64,000 nt of DNA. Origin: Magnetospirillum sp. 15-1 (GTDB taxonomy: Bacteria; Pseudomonadota; Alphaproteobacteria; Rhodospirillales; Magnetospirillaceae). The notes below the pieces were generated by a model, which did not search any database, was not told the DNA's origin, and was given only the letters and a program-made list of their open reading frames with translations. This document shows positions 18,155-26,952 of this stretch, one piece after another. The position numbers and the translations under genes were made by a program. The stretch covers positions 62,001 through 126,000 of the forward strand of contig NZ_FXXN01000017.1 in the NCBI RefSeq assembly GCF_900184795.1. The letters run 5' to 3'. Within the stretch, counting starts at the first letter, position 1. Every line of letters begins with the position of its first letter.

Positions 18155-19393
18155 TTGTCCAGCCTGCAACCGGTTCGCGGCACCCACGATCTGCTGCCCG
18201 ACGAGGCCCGCCGCCACCGCTGGGTGGAGGAAACCGCCTTCACCGCCGCCCGCCGTTACGGCTTCGGCGAGATCATGACCCCCATCTTCGAGTTCACCGA
18301 CGTGTTCGCCCGTACCCTGGGCGAGACCTCGGACGTGGTGACCAAGGAGATGTACACCTTCGCCGACCGTTCGGGTGAATCCATCACGCTACGCCCCGAG
18401 GGCACCGCCGGTGTGGCGCGTGCCTTTATCTCGGGCGGTCTGGCCCAGTCGCTGCCGCTGAAGCTGTTCTACCGCGGCCCCATGTTCCGCCACGAACGCC
18501 CACAGAAGGGCCGGCTGCGCCAGTTCCATCAGGTGGGCGTCGAGTTGCTGGGCGTGGAATCGCCCCTGGCCGACGTGGAGGTCATCGCCGTGGCCTGGCG
18601 GGTGCTGTCCGAGCTGGGCCTGGCCTCCAAGGTGCGCTTGGAGATCAACACCCTGGGCGATGCCGAAAGCCGCGAGACCTACCGCAACACCCTGGTGGCC
18701 TACCTCTCCCAGTTCCGCGATTCGCTGTCCGAGGACAGCCGCAACCGGCTGGAGCGCAATCCCCTGCGCGTCCTGGATTCCAAGGATGAGGGTGATCGCC
18801 GCATCGTCGAGAACGCGCCGTTGATGACCGAATCCCTGTCACCGGCCGCCCGCGAGTTCTTTACCCAGGTGACCGACGGGCTGCACGCGCTGGGCATCCC
18901 CTTCCTGCTCAACCCCCGACTGGTGCGCGGCCTGGACTACTACTGCCACACCGCCTTCGAGTTCACCACCACCGAGCTGGGCGCCCAGGGCACCGTGCTG
19001 GCTGGCGGCCGCTATGACGAGCTGATCGCCACCATGGGCGGCCAGCGGACTCCGGGCATCGGCTGGGCCGCCGGGGTGGAGCGCCTGTCCATGCTGGTGG
19101 GCGAGGTCGCCGATGTCGTGCGGCCGATCAGCGTCATCCCCATGGGCGACACAATGGCCGCCCTGGCGGTGGCCGAGCGGCTGCGCCGTACCGGCCGCAG
19201 CGTCGAGATGGGTTTCTCCGGCAATATGAAGAAGCGCATGGCCCGCGCCAACAAGGTCAATGCCCGCTTCGCCGTGATCCTGGGCGAGGAGGAGGCGGCC
19301 AGGGCCGCCGTCACCATCCGCGACCTGGACACGTCCAGTCAGGACGAGGTGCCGCTGGCGCAGCTGGAGGATTACCTCGGCCGCCAGTCGTAG
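18155..19393 (+). CDS. hisS: Histidyl-tRNA synthetase
   Basis: A 412-residue class II aminoacyl-tRNA synthetase. It starts (TTG codon) with SSLQPVRGTHDLLPDEARR and shows class II motif 2 FRHERPQKGRLRQFHQ, the histidine-specific LVRGLDYYCHTAFE and motif 3 in the region ending ERLSML. A C-terminal anticodon-binding domain follows. The start codon TTG at 18155 is required to keep the conserved PVRGTHD N-terminus and the short gap to ispG. Confidence 0.96.
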   Translation: MSSLQPVRGTHDLLPDEARRHRWVEETAFTAARRYGFGEIMTPIFEFTDVFARTLGETSDVVTKEMYTFADRSGESITLRPEGTAGVARAFISGGLAQSLPLKLFYRGPMFRHERPQKGRLRQFHQVGVELLGVESPLADVEVIAVAWRVLSELGLASKVRLEINTLGDAESRETYRNTLVAYLSQFRDSLSEDSRNRLERNPLRVLDSKDEGDRRIVENAPLMTESLSPAAREFFTQVTDGLHALGIPFLLNPRLVRGLDYYCHTAFEFTTTELGAQGTVLAGGRYDELIATMGGQRTPGIGWAAGVERLSMLVGEVADVVRPISVIPMGDTMAALAVAERLRRTGRSVEMGFSGNMKKRMARANKVNARFAVILGEEEAARAAVTIRDLDTSSQDEVPLAQLEDYLGRQS

Positions 19394-19406
19394 CGAGGTT
19401 TCGGGG

Positions 19407-20654
19407 GTGAGTGGGTCCTCGCATCGTCTGGTCGTCGTCGGAGCCAACCATCGGTCGGCTTCCCTGTCCTTGCGCGATGCGCTGTTCGTGGACGATGCCG
19501 CCGCCCCCGCCTTTCTTGATGGGCTGAAGCGGGCCGGTCTGGCCGAGGGCCTGGTGCTGGCCACCTGCGATCGCGTCGAGATCTGGGCCGAGGACGTGGA
19601 CCCGGACCACGCCGCCCGGCTGGTGGGCGAGGCCCTGGCCGTCAGGGCGGGGTTGGAGGCGTCCACCCTTGCTCCCCATCTCTACACCCTGTCGGGCGGC
19701 GATGCCGTGCGCCACGGCTTTACCGTCACCGCCTCGCTGGATTCCCTGGTGATCGGCGAGCCGCACGTCACCGGGCAGGTCAAGGCCGCCCACCGGCTGG
19801 CCCGCGATGCCGGGTGTTGCGGCGGCGAGCTGGATCATTTCCTTCAGGCCGCCTTCGCGGTCGCCAAGCGGGTGCGCAGCGAGACCTCCATCGGCGAGGG
19901 GCCGGTCAGTATCGCCGCGGCCGCCGTCCAGACCGCCCGCGACCTGCACGGCGAGATGGGGGGCCTGCGCGCCCTGCTGGTCGGCACCGGCGAGATGGGC
20001 GAACTGGTGGCGGAAAGCCTGCTGGCCGCCGGGTTGAAGGACATCTCGGTCACCGCGCCGCGCACCGCCCGCGCCGAGGCGGTGGCCAAATCGCTGGAGG
20101 GCCACGTGCTGGCCTTCGAGGATCTGCGGGAGTCCCTGGCCTCGTTCGACGTGGTACTGACCTGCGTCGGGGCGCGGACCGTCTCGGTGACCTCGGACAT
20201 GGTGACCAACGCGCTGCGAAAGCGCCGGAGGAAGCCGGTCTTCCTGGTCGATGCCGGCATTCCCGGCGACATCGAGCCGGCGGTGAACAGGGTGGATGGC
20301 GCCTTTCTCTACGATCTGGCCGATCTGGAGAAGGTGGCGCTGGAAGGCCGCGCCACCCGCGAGGCCGCCGCCCGGGCCGCCCGGAACATCGTCGAGGCCG
20401 AGGCCCAGGCCTTTCTCAAGGGCCGCGCGGCGCGGGCCGCCGTGCCGGCCATCGTCGCCCTTCGCACCCGCTTCGACGAAACCCGCGAGCAGGTGCTGGC
20501 CGAAGCCGGCAACGACGCCGCCGAAGCCACCAGGCTGCTGGTCAACCGCCTTTTGCATGCCCCCAGCGAGGCCATGAAGAATATCGCTTCCGAAGGTGCC
20601 GAGTGGCGCGCCATGGAAAAGACGCTGCGGATTCTGTTCCGCCTGGATGAGTAG
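19407..20654 (+). CDS. hemA: Glutamyl-tRNA reductase
   Basis: A 415-residue protein of the GluTR family (C5 pathway to 5-aminolevulinate), starting at GTG 19407. It has VGANHRSASLSLRDAL, the catalytic cysteine in LATCDRVEIW (the family usually reads TCNR), SLDSLVIGEPHVTGQVK, a Rossmann domain with VGTGEMGELV, and a C-terminal dimerisation helix region. The usual DIAVPRDI segment is VDAGIPGDIEP here. The hemA-prfA-prmC order matches that of enteric bacteria. Many Alphaproteobacteria make ALA by the Shemin route, so this gene deserves attention. Confidence 0.9.
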   Translation: MSGSSHRLVVVGANHRSASLSLRDALFVDDAAAPAFLDGLKRAGLAEGLVLATCDRVEIWAEDVDPDHAARLVGEALAVRAGLEASTLAPHLYTLSGGDAVRHGFTVTASLDSLVIGEPHVTGQVKAAHRLARDAGCCGGELDHFLQAAFAVAKRVRSETSIGEGPVSIAAAAVQTARDLHGEMGGLRALLVGTGEMGELVAESLLAAGLKDISVTAPRTARAEAVAKSLEGHVLAFEDLRESLASFDVVLTCVGARTVSVTSDMVTNALRKRRRKPVFLVDAGIPGDIEPAVNRVDGAFLYDLADLEKVALEGRATREAAARAARNIVEAEAQAFLKGRAARAAVPAIVALRTRFDETREQVLAEAGNDAAEATRLLVNRLLHAPSEAMKNIASEGAEWRAMEKTLRILFRLDE

Positions 20655-20660
20655 GACCCC

Positions 20661-21725
20661 ATGAATCTCGAACCGCAATTCGACAAGGTGCTGTATCGCC
20701 ACGACGAGGTCCGGGCGCAGTTGTCCTCGGGCGAGGGGATGGATTCCCAGTCCTTCCAGCGCCTGTCCAAGGAACTGGCCGAACTGGACCCGGTGGTCAC
20801 CGCCGTCCTCGCCTTCCGCAAGGCCCGGGAAGACATGGTCCAGGCCGCCGAGATGATGAACGATCCCGACATGAAGGATCTGGCCGAGGAGGAGTTCTAC
20901 GCGCTGAAGGAGCGGCTGCCCGCCCTGGAGCGCGAGGTGCAGATCATGCTGCTGCCCAAGGACGAGGCCGACGAAAAGAACGCCATCCTGGAAGTGCGCG
21001 CCGGGACCGGCGGCGAGGAGGCGGCGCTGTTCGCCGCCGAACTGTTCCGCATGTACGAGCGCTATGCCTCCGTGCACGGCTGGCGTTTCGAGGTGATGGA
21101 CGTCAACGACACCGGCATCGGCGGGGTCAAGGAGGCCAGCGCCACCATCACGGGGCGCAACGTCTTCGCCCGCCTCAAGTTCGAATCCGGCGTCCACCGG
21201 GTGCAGCGGGTGCCGGCCACCGAATCCCAAGGCCGCATCCACACCTCGGCCGCCACCGTGGCCATCATGCCCGAGGCGGAGGAGGTGGATATCCAGCTCA
21301 ACGATTCCGACCTGCGCTTCGATGTCTACCGCTCGCAGGGCTCGGGCGGCCAGTCGGTCAACACCACCGATTCGGCGGTGCGCGTCACCCATATTCCCAC
21401 CGGCCTCGCCGTGGCCTGCCAGCAGGAAAAGAGCCAGCACAAGAACAAGGCCACCGCCTTGAAGCTGCTGCGGGCCCGTCTGTACGAGCGTGAACGCTCG
21501 GCCAAGGACGCCGAGCGCGCCGCCGCCCGCAAGAGCCAGGTGGGGTCGGGGGACCGTTCTGAACGCATCCGCACCTATAACTTCCCCCAGGGCCGCGTCA
21601 CCGATCACCGCATCAACATGACGCTCTACAAGATCGACGCGGTGATGTCGGGCGAGTCCCTGGACGAACTGGTCGAGGCCCTGGTCGCCGCCGATCAGGC
21701 CGAGCGTCTGGCCGAGATGGAATAA
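20661..21725 (+). CDS. prfA: Peptide chain release factor 1
   Basis: A 354-residue class I release factor reading UAA/UAG. The catalytic GGQ is in [20 protein letters not shown]. The anticodon-like recognition region precedes it, and [12 protein letters not shown] lies near the C-terminus. ATG at 20661, six bases after hemA. Its stop overlaps the prmC start (TAATG), coupling it to the enzyme that methylates its GGQ glutamine. Confidence 0.97.
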   Translation: MNLEPQFDKVLYRHDEVRAQLSSGEGMDSQSFQRLSKELAELDPVVTAVLAFRKAREDMVQAAEMMNDPDMKDLAEEEFYALKERLPALEREVQIMLLPKDEADEKNAILEVRAGTGGEEAALFAAELFRMYERYASVHGWRFEVMDVNDTGIGGVKEASATITGRNVFARLKFESGVHRVQRVPATESQGRIHTSAATVAIMPEAEEVDIQLNDSDLRFDVYRSQGSGGQSVNTTDSAVRVTHIPTGLAVACQQEKSQHKNKATALKLLRARLYERERSAKDAERAAARKSQVGSGDRSERIRTYNFPQGRVTDHRINMTLYKIDAVMSGESLDELVEALVAADQAERLAEME

Positions 21726-22576
21726 TGACCACCGCCGGTCAGGCCATCAACGCGGCGGCCGCCCGGCTGACCGGGGTGGGGATCGATACCGCCCATTACG
21801 ACGCCCGCCTGATGGTGGCCGAGGTTCTGGGGGTCGAGATGCGGCGCCTGCCGTCCTCCCACCATGCCGAACTGAACGGCGACGAGGCGGCACGGCTGGC
21901 GGCCATGCTGGACCGCCGGCTGGTCCGCGAGCCCATGTCCCATATCCTCGGGCGGCGGGGTTTCTGGACCCTGGAGTTCCAGGTGACCGCCGATACGCTC
22001 GACCCGCGCCCCGACACCGAGGCCCTGATCGAGGCGGTGCTGGCCGCGCTGGACGACCGGGGCCGGCCCCGGCGCCTGCTGGATTTCGGCACCGGAACGG
22101 GGTGTATCCTGCTGACCCTGCTGTCGGAACTGGGCCATTCCACCGGCCTGGGCATCGACGCCAGCCAGGCCGCCCTGGCGGTGGCGGGGCGCAATGCCGG
22201 GGTGCTGGGGCTGGCGTCGCGCGCCGAGTTCCGCCTGGGCGACTGGGGCAATGGGCTCGAGGGGGCGTTCGACGTCGTCGTCTCCAATCCTCCTTATATT
22301 CCCGACGGCGATATCGACGGCCTGGAGCCCGAGGTGGCCCGCTACGAGCCGCGTTCCGCCCTGGCCGGCGGCCCCGACGGGCTGGAGTGCTATCGCCGCC
22401 TGATCCCCCATATGGCCCGCCTGCTGGCCTCCGGCGGTGTCGCCGCCCTGGAGGTGGGAGCCGGACAGGCCGCCGAGGTTTCCGCCTTGCTGGCGGCGGC
22501 CGGATTGCCCGGTGCCACCACGCGGCGCGACCTGGGCGGCATCGAACGCTGTGTCATTGTGCAGCGCGTAAAATAA
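21725..22576 (+). CDS. prmC: Release factor glutamine N5-methyltransferase
   Basis: A 283-residue SAM-dependent methyltransferase that modifies the GGQ glutamine of release factors. It has an N-terminal helical domain, LDFGTGTGCILLTLLSE as motif I and the signature NPPYIPDGDI that binds the target glutamine. It overlaps prfA by one base. Confidence 0.96.
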   Translation: MTTAGQAINAAAARLTGVGIDTAHYDARLMVAEVLGVEMRRLPSSHHAELNGDEAARLAAMLDRRLVREPMSHILGRRGFWTLEFQVTADTLDPRPDTEALIEAVLAALDDRGRPRRLLDFGTGTGCILLTLLSELGHSTGLGIDASQAALAVAGRNAGVLGLASRAEFRLGDWGNGLEGAFDVVVSNPPYIPDGDIDGLEPEVARYEPRSALAGGPDGLECYRRLIPHMARLLASGGVAALEVGAGQAAEVSALLAAAGLPGATTRRDLGGIERCVIVQRVK

Positions 22577-22766
22577 TTGTTGGAATACCGGCCGCTCGCG
22601 ACTAGTGTTGCCCCACGCGCGCCATTTCGAACCGGGGGATCGCGTCGAGCCCTTTCGCTCCGCCCTCGGTTCAGCGCCGTGTACTCCCCCATCGCCGCCC
22701 CGAGATCGGACGCGGATAGGCCGTGCAGAGATGTCGGCGGGGAGGCCTCTAACGGAGAGCACACTC

Positions 22767-23270
22767 GTGAACCATGAAGGCAGGACCTCTTTGAATCCCA
22801 AGCAGCGTTCCCGTGGACGGGGACCCAACGGCGGCGGTGGCGGCAAGAAGCACGGCGGCGGTGGTGGTGGCGGCGGTGGTGGCGGTGGCATTCCCAACCG
22901 CAATCAGGTGTTCGACAGCAACGGCCCCGAGGGCCGTATTCGCGGCAATGCCCATCAGGTGCTGGAGAAGTACCTGTCGCTGGCCCGCGATGCCTCGTCC
23001 CAGGGCGACCGCGTCGCCGCCGAGAATTACTACCAGCACGCCGAGCACTATTTCCGGGTGATCAACGCCCAGAACCAGAACAACGGCCGCCCGCGCCAGC
23101 AGATGCCCACCCCCGCCGAGGACCAGAGCATGGGCGGCGAGGGCGAAGGCGAGGACGAGAACGGCGGCGAGCCCCAGGCCCGTCAGGTTCAGGCCCAGCC
23201 CCAGGCGCCGGTGCCGGGCGAGGGCGAGCAGCCCGACATCGTCATGCCGGCCGAGCCCGTCGAGGGCTGA
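22767..23270 (+). CDS. DUF4167 domain protein
   Basis: A 167-residue basic-then-acidic protein. The DUF4167 core GNAHQVLEKYLSLARDA, AENYYQHAEHYFRVI is clear at residues 50-95. It is preceded by an Arg/Lys/Gly-rich head with a run of glycines and followed by an acidic Gly/Glu/Gln tail. Such proteins are confined mainly to Alphaproteobacteria and are of unknown function; the composition suggests nucleic-acid binding. GTG at 22767 has a GGAGAG ribosome-binding site seven bases upstream. The position after prmC is conserved in the class. Confidence 0.88.
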   Translation: MNHEGRTSLNPKQRSRGRGPNGGGGGKKHGGGGGGGGGGGGIPNRNQVFDSNGPEGRIRGNAHQVLEKYLSLARDASSQGDRVAAENYYQHAEHYFRVINAQNQNNGRPRQQMPTPAEDQSMGGEGEGEDENGGEPQARQVQAQPQAPVPGEGEQPDIVMPAEPVEG

Positions 23271-23281
23271 CCGGTACCGAC

Positions 23282-23659
23282 CTAGTGTTTCCGTGAGAAG
23301 AGCGGCGCGTCCACGTCATTGTCGTGGCGCGCCAGCGCTTCCAGGAAGGCGGTGAACAGTTTCCGCCGCGCTTCGCCGTCGTCGGGCGGGATTTCCGCCA
23401 GGGCGGCCAGCATGCCCAGCAGGTCGTGGTGATCGCGGATCATCACCTGGCGCGACGCCCAGTCGGCGGTGATGAACAATTCCTCTTCCACATGAAAGTG
23501 GTCGGCCATGCGCTCTTGCAGCATGTGGATGGCGCGCGCCACCTTGGCTTCGCTGTGGCTGTCGGTGATGACCGGCTGCAGCCGGTTCATCACGCGGTAA
23601 AGGCGGGTGTGCTCGGCCTCCATGGCCGGATCGCAATCCTCGTGGTCCCAGGTGGGCAT
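23282..23659 (-). CDS. Hemerythrin-like domain protein
   Basis: A 125-residue all-helical protein with the spaced histidine/acidic ligands of a di-iron hemerythrin: H in MEAEHTRLYRVM, HFHVEEELF, RDHHDLL and ARHDNDVDAPLF. Such proteins bind O2 or sense oxygen/NO, and are abundant in Magnetospirillum. ATG at 23659 is preceded by GGGGAGAGG. It converges on the DUF4167 gene with an 11-bp gap. Confidence 0.82.
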   Translation of the reverse strand: MPTWDHEDCDPAMEAEHTRLYRVMNRLQPVITDSHSEAKVARAIHMLQERMADHFHVEEELFITADWASRQVMIRDHHDLLGMLAALAEIPPDDGEARRKLFTAFLEALARHDNDVDAPLFSRKH

Positions 23660-23732
23660 GGTGGCCTCTCCCCATTGCGGAACTGCTTCCAATCTGGGGA
23701 TTCGGCCGTCCGGATTCCAGATGGCAATAGGT

Positions 23733-25307
23733 CTAACGGCAGGGATGCGACGGCGGAATCACCGCCCGCCCCAGGCGCACCGGCTCCTGGTGGACGGGGC
23801 CGGAATAATCCAGCGTCACGTCGGGCAGGACGATCACCGGGCCGAAGCGCTGCTCCAGTGCCGGGATGCCCGGGAACCAGTCCAGGGGCTCGCCCGGCCT
23901 GGGGGCGTCCTGGTGGTCGATGTCGCGATAGCGCCCATCCAGCGCCTGATCCCACAGGACCAGGGCGCCGGTGCGGCGGATATCCTCGTCGGACAGCCAA
24001 GGCGCCATCTTGGGGTCTGCTTCGCTGTAGACGCGGGGACGCTCGTGCAGCCGGTACGAGGCGGTCCCGCCCAACCAGGCTTCGCCGATGATCACCGGTA
24101 CCGGGCCGTCGCAGACCTGACTCCAGCCGGCGGCGGCGGCGGCGGCCAGCGGTTTGGCGGGGAAACGCGACCACTTGCCTTCGTCCATGTCGGCGATGAT
24201 GCCGGTGAAGATCAGCACATAGGTGACCGCCATGGCCACCGTCAGGCCGCTGGTCCAGGCCAGCAGCCGGTTGATCCGCCATGGGGTGGGAGAAGGATAG
24301 AACAGATGCAGCAGCAGCAGCGGAAGGGGCAGGAAGAATGACGAGGCCCATTCCACCCGCAATCCGCCGCCGGTGACGGCCGACAGGATCACCACGATCA
24401 CCGCGGGGCCGAGGCTCATCAGCAGCAGGAAGCGGTCCCGGCTGCACAGTCTCCTTCTCTGCAGTCTCGGCAGTCCCAGTCCGCCCACCAGGGCGATCAT
24501 CAGCGAGCCGCACATGCCGGCCATGGTCAGCAGGGCCACGGCGGGGTTGATCAGGTGACGGTCGAGGAAGCTCTCGTCGCTCAGCCCCGCGCCGCTGGAC
24601 AGATAGCGCAGCGGCCCCAGATTATGGGTCAGGACCCAGTGGATATGCGGTCCGGCCACCAGCAGGCACAGCCCCACCGCCCCCCAGGCCCCCGGTGAGC
24701 GCAGCACCCAGCGGTGGCCCGGCGTCACCACCACATGGATCAGCAGCAGCAGCGGCAGGATCAGGATGGTGTACTTGGCCAAAATCCCCGCGCCGAGCGC
24801 GATTCCCAGCAGCGGCCAAGCCCAGTTCCGCCGCTCCTCGATGGCCAGATGGGCCAGCAGGATGGCGGCGCACCAGGGCAGGTTGAGGATGATGTTGTGA
24901 TTGAAGTGGGGGACGATATAGCTGTAGTAGCCCAGAACCGGCAAAGCCACCACCGCCAGGGCGGCGGTCATGGGGGGCTCGTAGCGGCGGGCCAGCAGGT
25001 AGATGCAGGCGAACGAGCCCGTCATCACCATGACGCTCAGGCCGTAGACGACGGCATCCGAGGCGCCGAACAGCGCAAAGGCGATCTCGGTCATCCAGCT
25101 GATCAGCGGCGGGTGCTTGAAGAAGCCCGGCTGCCACTCCAGCCCCCAGTAGACGATCTGGATGGTATCGCGATTAAGAGTGGTATTGACCGCCAGCGGA
25201 AGGCAGACCCAGGTCAGGGCATAAAGGCAGAACGACAAGGTCAACAGGGCCTTCACCCCGATGACAAGCTTGCGTTCCGATTTGGCAATGTCTAGCGACA
25301 GGCCCAT
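23733..25307 (-). CDS. GT39-type membrane glycosyltransferase (ArnT/PMT_2-like)
   Basis: A 524-residue polytopic membrane protein with about eleven hydrophobic segments and a soluble C-terminal tail. The first loop has TTLNRDTIQ and FFKHPPLISW, matching the acidic-catalytic and KHPPL patterns of polyprenyl-phosphate-sugar transferases. It probably moves a sugar from a lipid carrier to an envelope acceptor such as lipid A or a glycoprotein. ATG at 25307. No pathway partners lie nearby. Confidence 0.85.
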   Translation of the reverse strand: MGLSLDIAKSERKLVIGVKALLTLSFCLYALTWVCLPLAVNTTLNRDTIQIVYWGLEWQPGFFKHPPLISWMTEIAFALFGASDAVVYGLSVMVMTGSFACIYLLARRYEPPMTAALAVVALPVLGYYSYIVPHFNHNIILNLPWCAAILLAHLAIEERRNWAWPLLGIALGAGILAKYTILILPLLLLIHVVVTPGHRWVLRSPGAWGAVGLCLLVAGPHIHWVLTHNLGPLRYLSSGAGLSDESFLDRHLINPAVALLTMAGMCGSLMIALVGGLGLPRLQRRRLCSRDRFLLLMSLGPAVIVVILSAVTGGGLRVEWASSFFLPLPLLLLHLFYPSPTPWRINRLLAWTSGLTVAMAVTYVLIFTGIIADMDEGKWSRFPAKPLAAAAAAGWSQVCDGPVPVIIGEAWLGGTASYRLHERPRVYSEADPKMAPWLSDEDIRRTGALVLWDQALDGRYRDIDHQDAPRPGEPLDWFPGIPALEQRFGPVIVLPDVTLDYSGPVHQEPVRLGRAVIPPSHPCR

Positions 25308-25407
25308 CAATTGCGCTGCTGACGACGTATGATAAGGAGTCCCCTACAGGATCGGCCTCACCCTACCTCAGCCATGATACAAGGCAGAAGCAAAATCGGC
25401 GGATTTG

Positions 25408-26604
25408 TTACACAGAGTTACAGAGCTTCGCCGCCCCCAATCCCGCCCGATACCCGGTGGTGAAACAGCCGGTCAGCAGGTAGCCGCCGGTGGGGGCTTC
25501 CCAGTCCAGCATCTCGCCGGCCACGAAGGTTCCCGGCCGGCGTTTGAGCATCAGATTTTCGTCCAGTTCCGCCAGGGCGACGCCGCCGGCGGTGGAGATG
25601 GCCTCGGCCACGGGGCGGGGGCGCAGCGGTCGCAGGGGCAGGGCCTTGATGGTCCGGGCCAGGATGGCGGGGTTCGTTTCGGCGGTTGCTTCGCGCAGCA
25701 GGGCCAGCGCCATGGGATTGAGGGGCAGGGCCTTCTTCAGGAAGGTGGACAGCGAGCGCGAGCCGCGCGGCCGCGCCAGGGCCGCCGCCACCCGCTCGGG
25801 GCTCCAATCGGGCATCAGGTCGACCAGCAGCGTTGCCTCGCCCGCGGCGGCAAGGCCGTCGCGCAGTTCCGCCGACAGGCCGTAGACGGCCCCGCCCTCG
25901 ATACCGTTGGTGGTGACGGTGATCTCGCCGCGCCGTCTGGTGCCGGCGTAGGACAACTCCACCGTGCCGGTGCGGCCACCGGCGAAGCGTTCGGCGAAGC
26001 TGGCGCTCCAGTCCAGGTCGAAGCCGCAATTGGCCGGGCGCAGCGGGGTGATCTCCACACCCGTTTCCGTCAGGATGGGTGCCCAGCCGCCGTCCGAGCC
26101 GAGATTGGGCCACGAGGCACCGCCCAGGGCCAGGATACAGGCCCTGGCCTCGACCGTTTCCTCGCCCTCCGGCCCGGCGAAGCGCAAGCGGCCTTGGGCG
26201 TCCCAACCCAGCCAGCGGCGGCGGGTGTGGAGGAGCACGCCCAGGGAGCGCAACCGGCGAATCCAGGCGCGCAGCAGCGGCGCCGCCTTCATCTCGGCAG
26301 GGAACACCCGGCCCGACGAACCGATGAACGTCTCGATCCCCAGTCCTTCCGCCCAGGCGCGCAACTGTGCGGGGCCGAACTCGGCCAGCAGCGGCGCCAT
26401 GAAGGCGGCGGCGGCACCATAGCGGCCGGTGAAACGCTCCAGCGGCTCGGAATGGGTGAGGTTGAGCCCGCCCTTGCCGGCCAGCAGGAATTTGCGTCCC
26501 GGCGACGGCATGGCGTCGAACACCTCGACCGCCAATCCGCGCGCAGCCATGATCTCGGCGGCCATCAATCCGGCCGGACCTGCCCCGACGACGACGATTT
26601 TCAT
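25408..26604 (-). CDS. FAD-dependent oxidoreductase, HI0933/TIGR03862-like flavoprotein
   Basis: A 398-residue cytoplasmic flavoprotein. The FAD Rossmann motif is VVVGAGPAGLMAAEIMAARG at the extreme N-terminus, followed by PGRKFLLAGKGGLNLTHSE, typical of the HI0933 family. A second glycine motif lies near the C-terminus (GLDWEAPTGGYLLTGCF region). No substrate is established for the family. ATG at 26604. Confidence 0.88.
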   Translation of the reverse strand: MKIVVVGAGPAGLMAAEIMAARGLAVEVFDAMPSPGRKFLLAGKGGLNLTHSEPLERFTGRYGAAAAFMAPLLAEFGPAQLRAWAEGLGIETFIGSSGRVFPAEMKAAPLLRAWIRRLRSLGVLLHTRRRWLGWDAQGRLRFAGPEGEETVEARACILALGGASWPNLGSDGGWAPILTETGVEITPLRPANCGFDLDWSASFAERFAGGRTGTVELSYAGTRRRGEITVTTNGIEGGAVYGLSAELRDGLAAAGEATLLVDLMPDWSPERVAAALARPRGSRSLSTFLKKALPLNPMALALLREATAETNPAILARTIKALPLRPLRPRPVAEAISTAGGVALAELDENLMLKRRPGTFVAGEMLDWEAPTGGYLLTGCFTTGYRAGLGAAKLCNSV

Positions 26605-26718
26605 ATTTTTCCCCTGGAGGCTTCTATTGATACCGGCGGCCCCGGCCCCCATGATAACGGCCATGGTGGTGTCCTGTCCCGCTCAGGAACCGAGGGTCCG
26701 AAGGAAAGACGGCAAACG

Positions 26719-26952
26719 ATGATTGCGAAACAGGCTCCCAAATGGCTGGCTCCCGACGGCTCGCCGGTGGCGTGCGTCGAGAAGCTCAAGGTGCTGGAAG
26801 AGAATCTGGCCGAGTTCCGCACCCTGGCCCTGGAATTGCTGGAAGACGCCGTCCTGATGGGCTGCGATCCCGAACTGGTGCGCGACGTGCTCAAGGCCGA
26901 GGTGGAGGGCGTGGACACCCATTTCAAGCCGGCGCAGGCCCGGAAGGGCTAA
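26719..26952 (+). CDS. Small unknown protein beside hypX
   Basis: A 77-residue protein with a helical, acidic centre (KVLEENLAEFRTLALELLEDA) and a short polar C-terminus. I shorten the quote: the helix spans about residues 22-43. It has no signal peptide. ATG at 26719 follows AAGGAAAG. Its last four bases overlap the end of hypX on the other strand. Function unknown; the hydrogenase neighbourhood may be incidental. Confidence 0.65.
   Translation: MIAKQAPKWLAPDGSPVACVEKLKVLEENLAEFRTLALELLEDAVLMGCDPELVRDVLKAEVEGVDTHFKPAQARKG

Noticed and set aside
19311-21608. A 765-codon frame antisense to hemA and prfA
   Set aside because: Compositional artefact; both sense genes are well supported.
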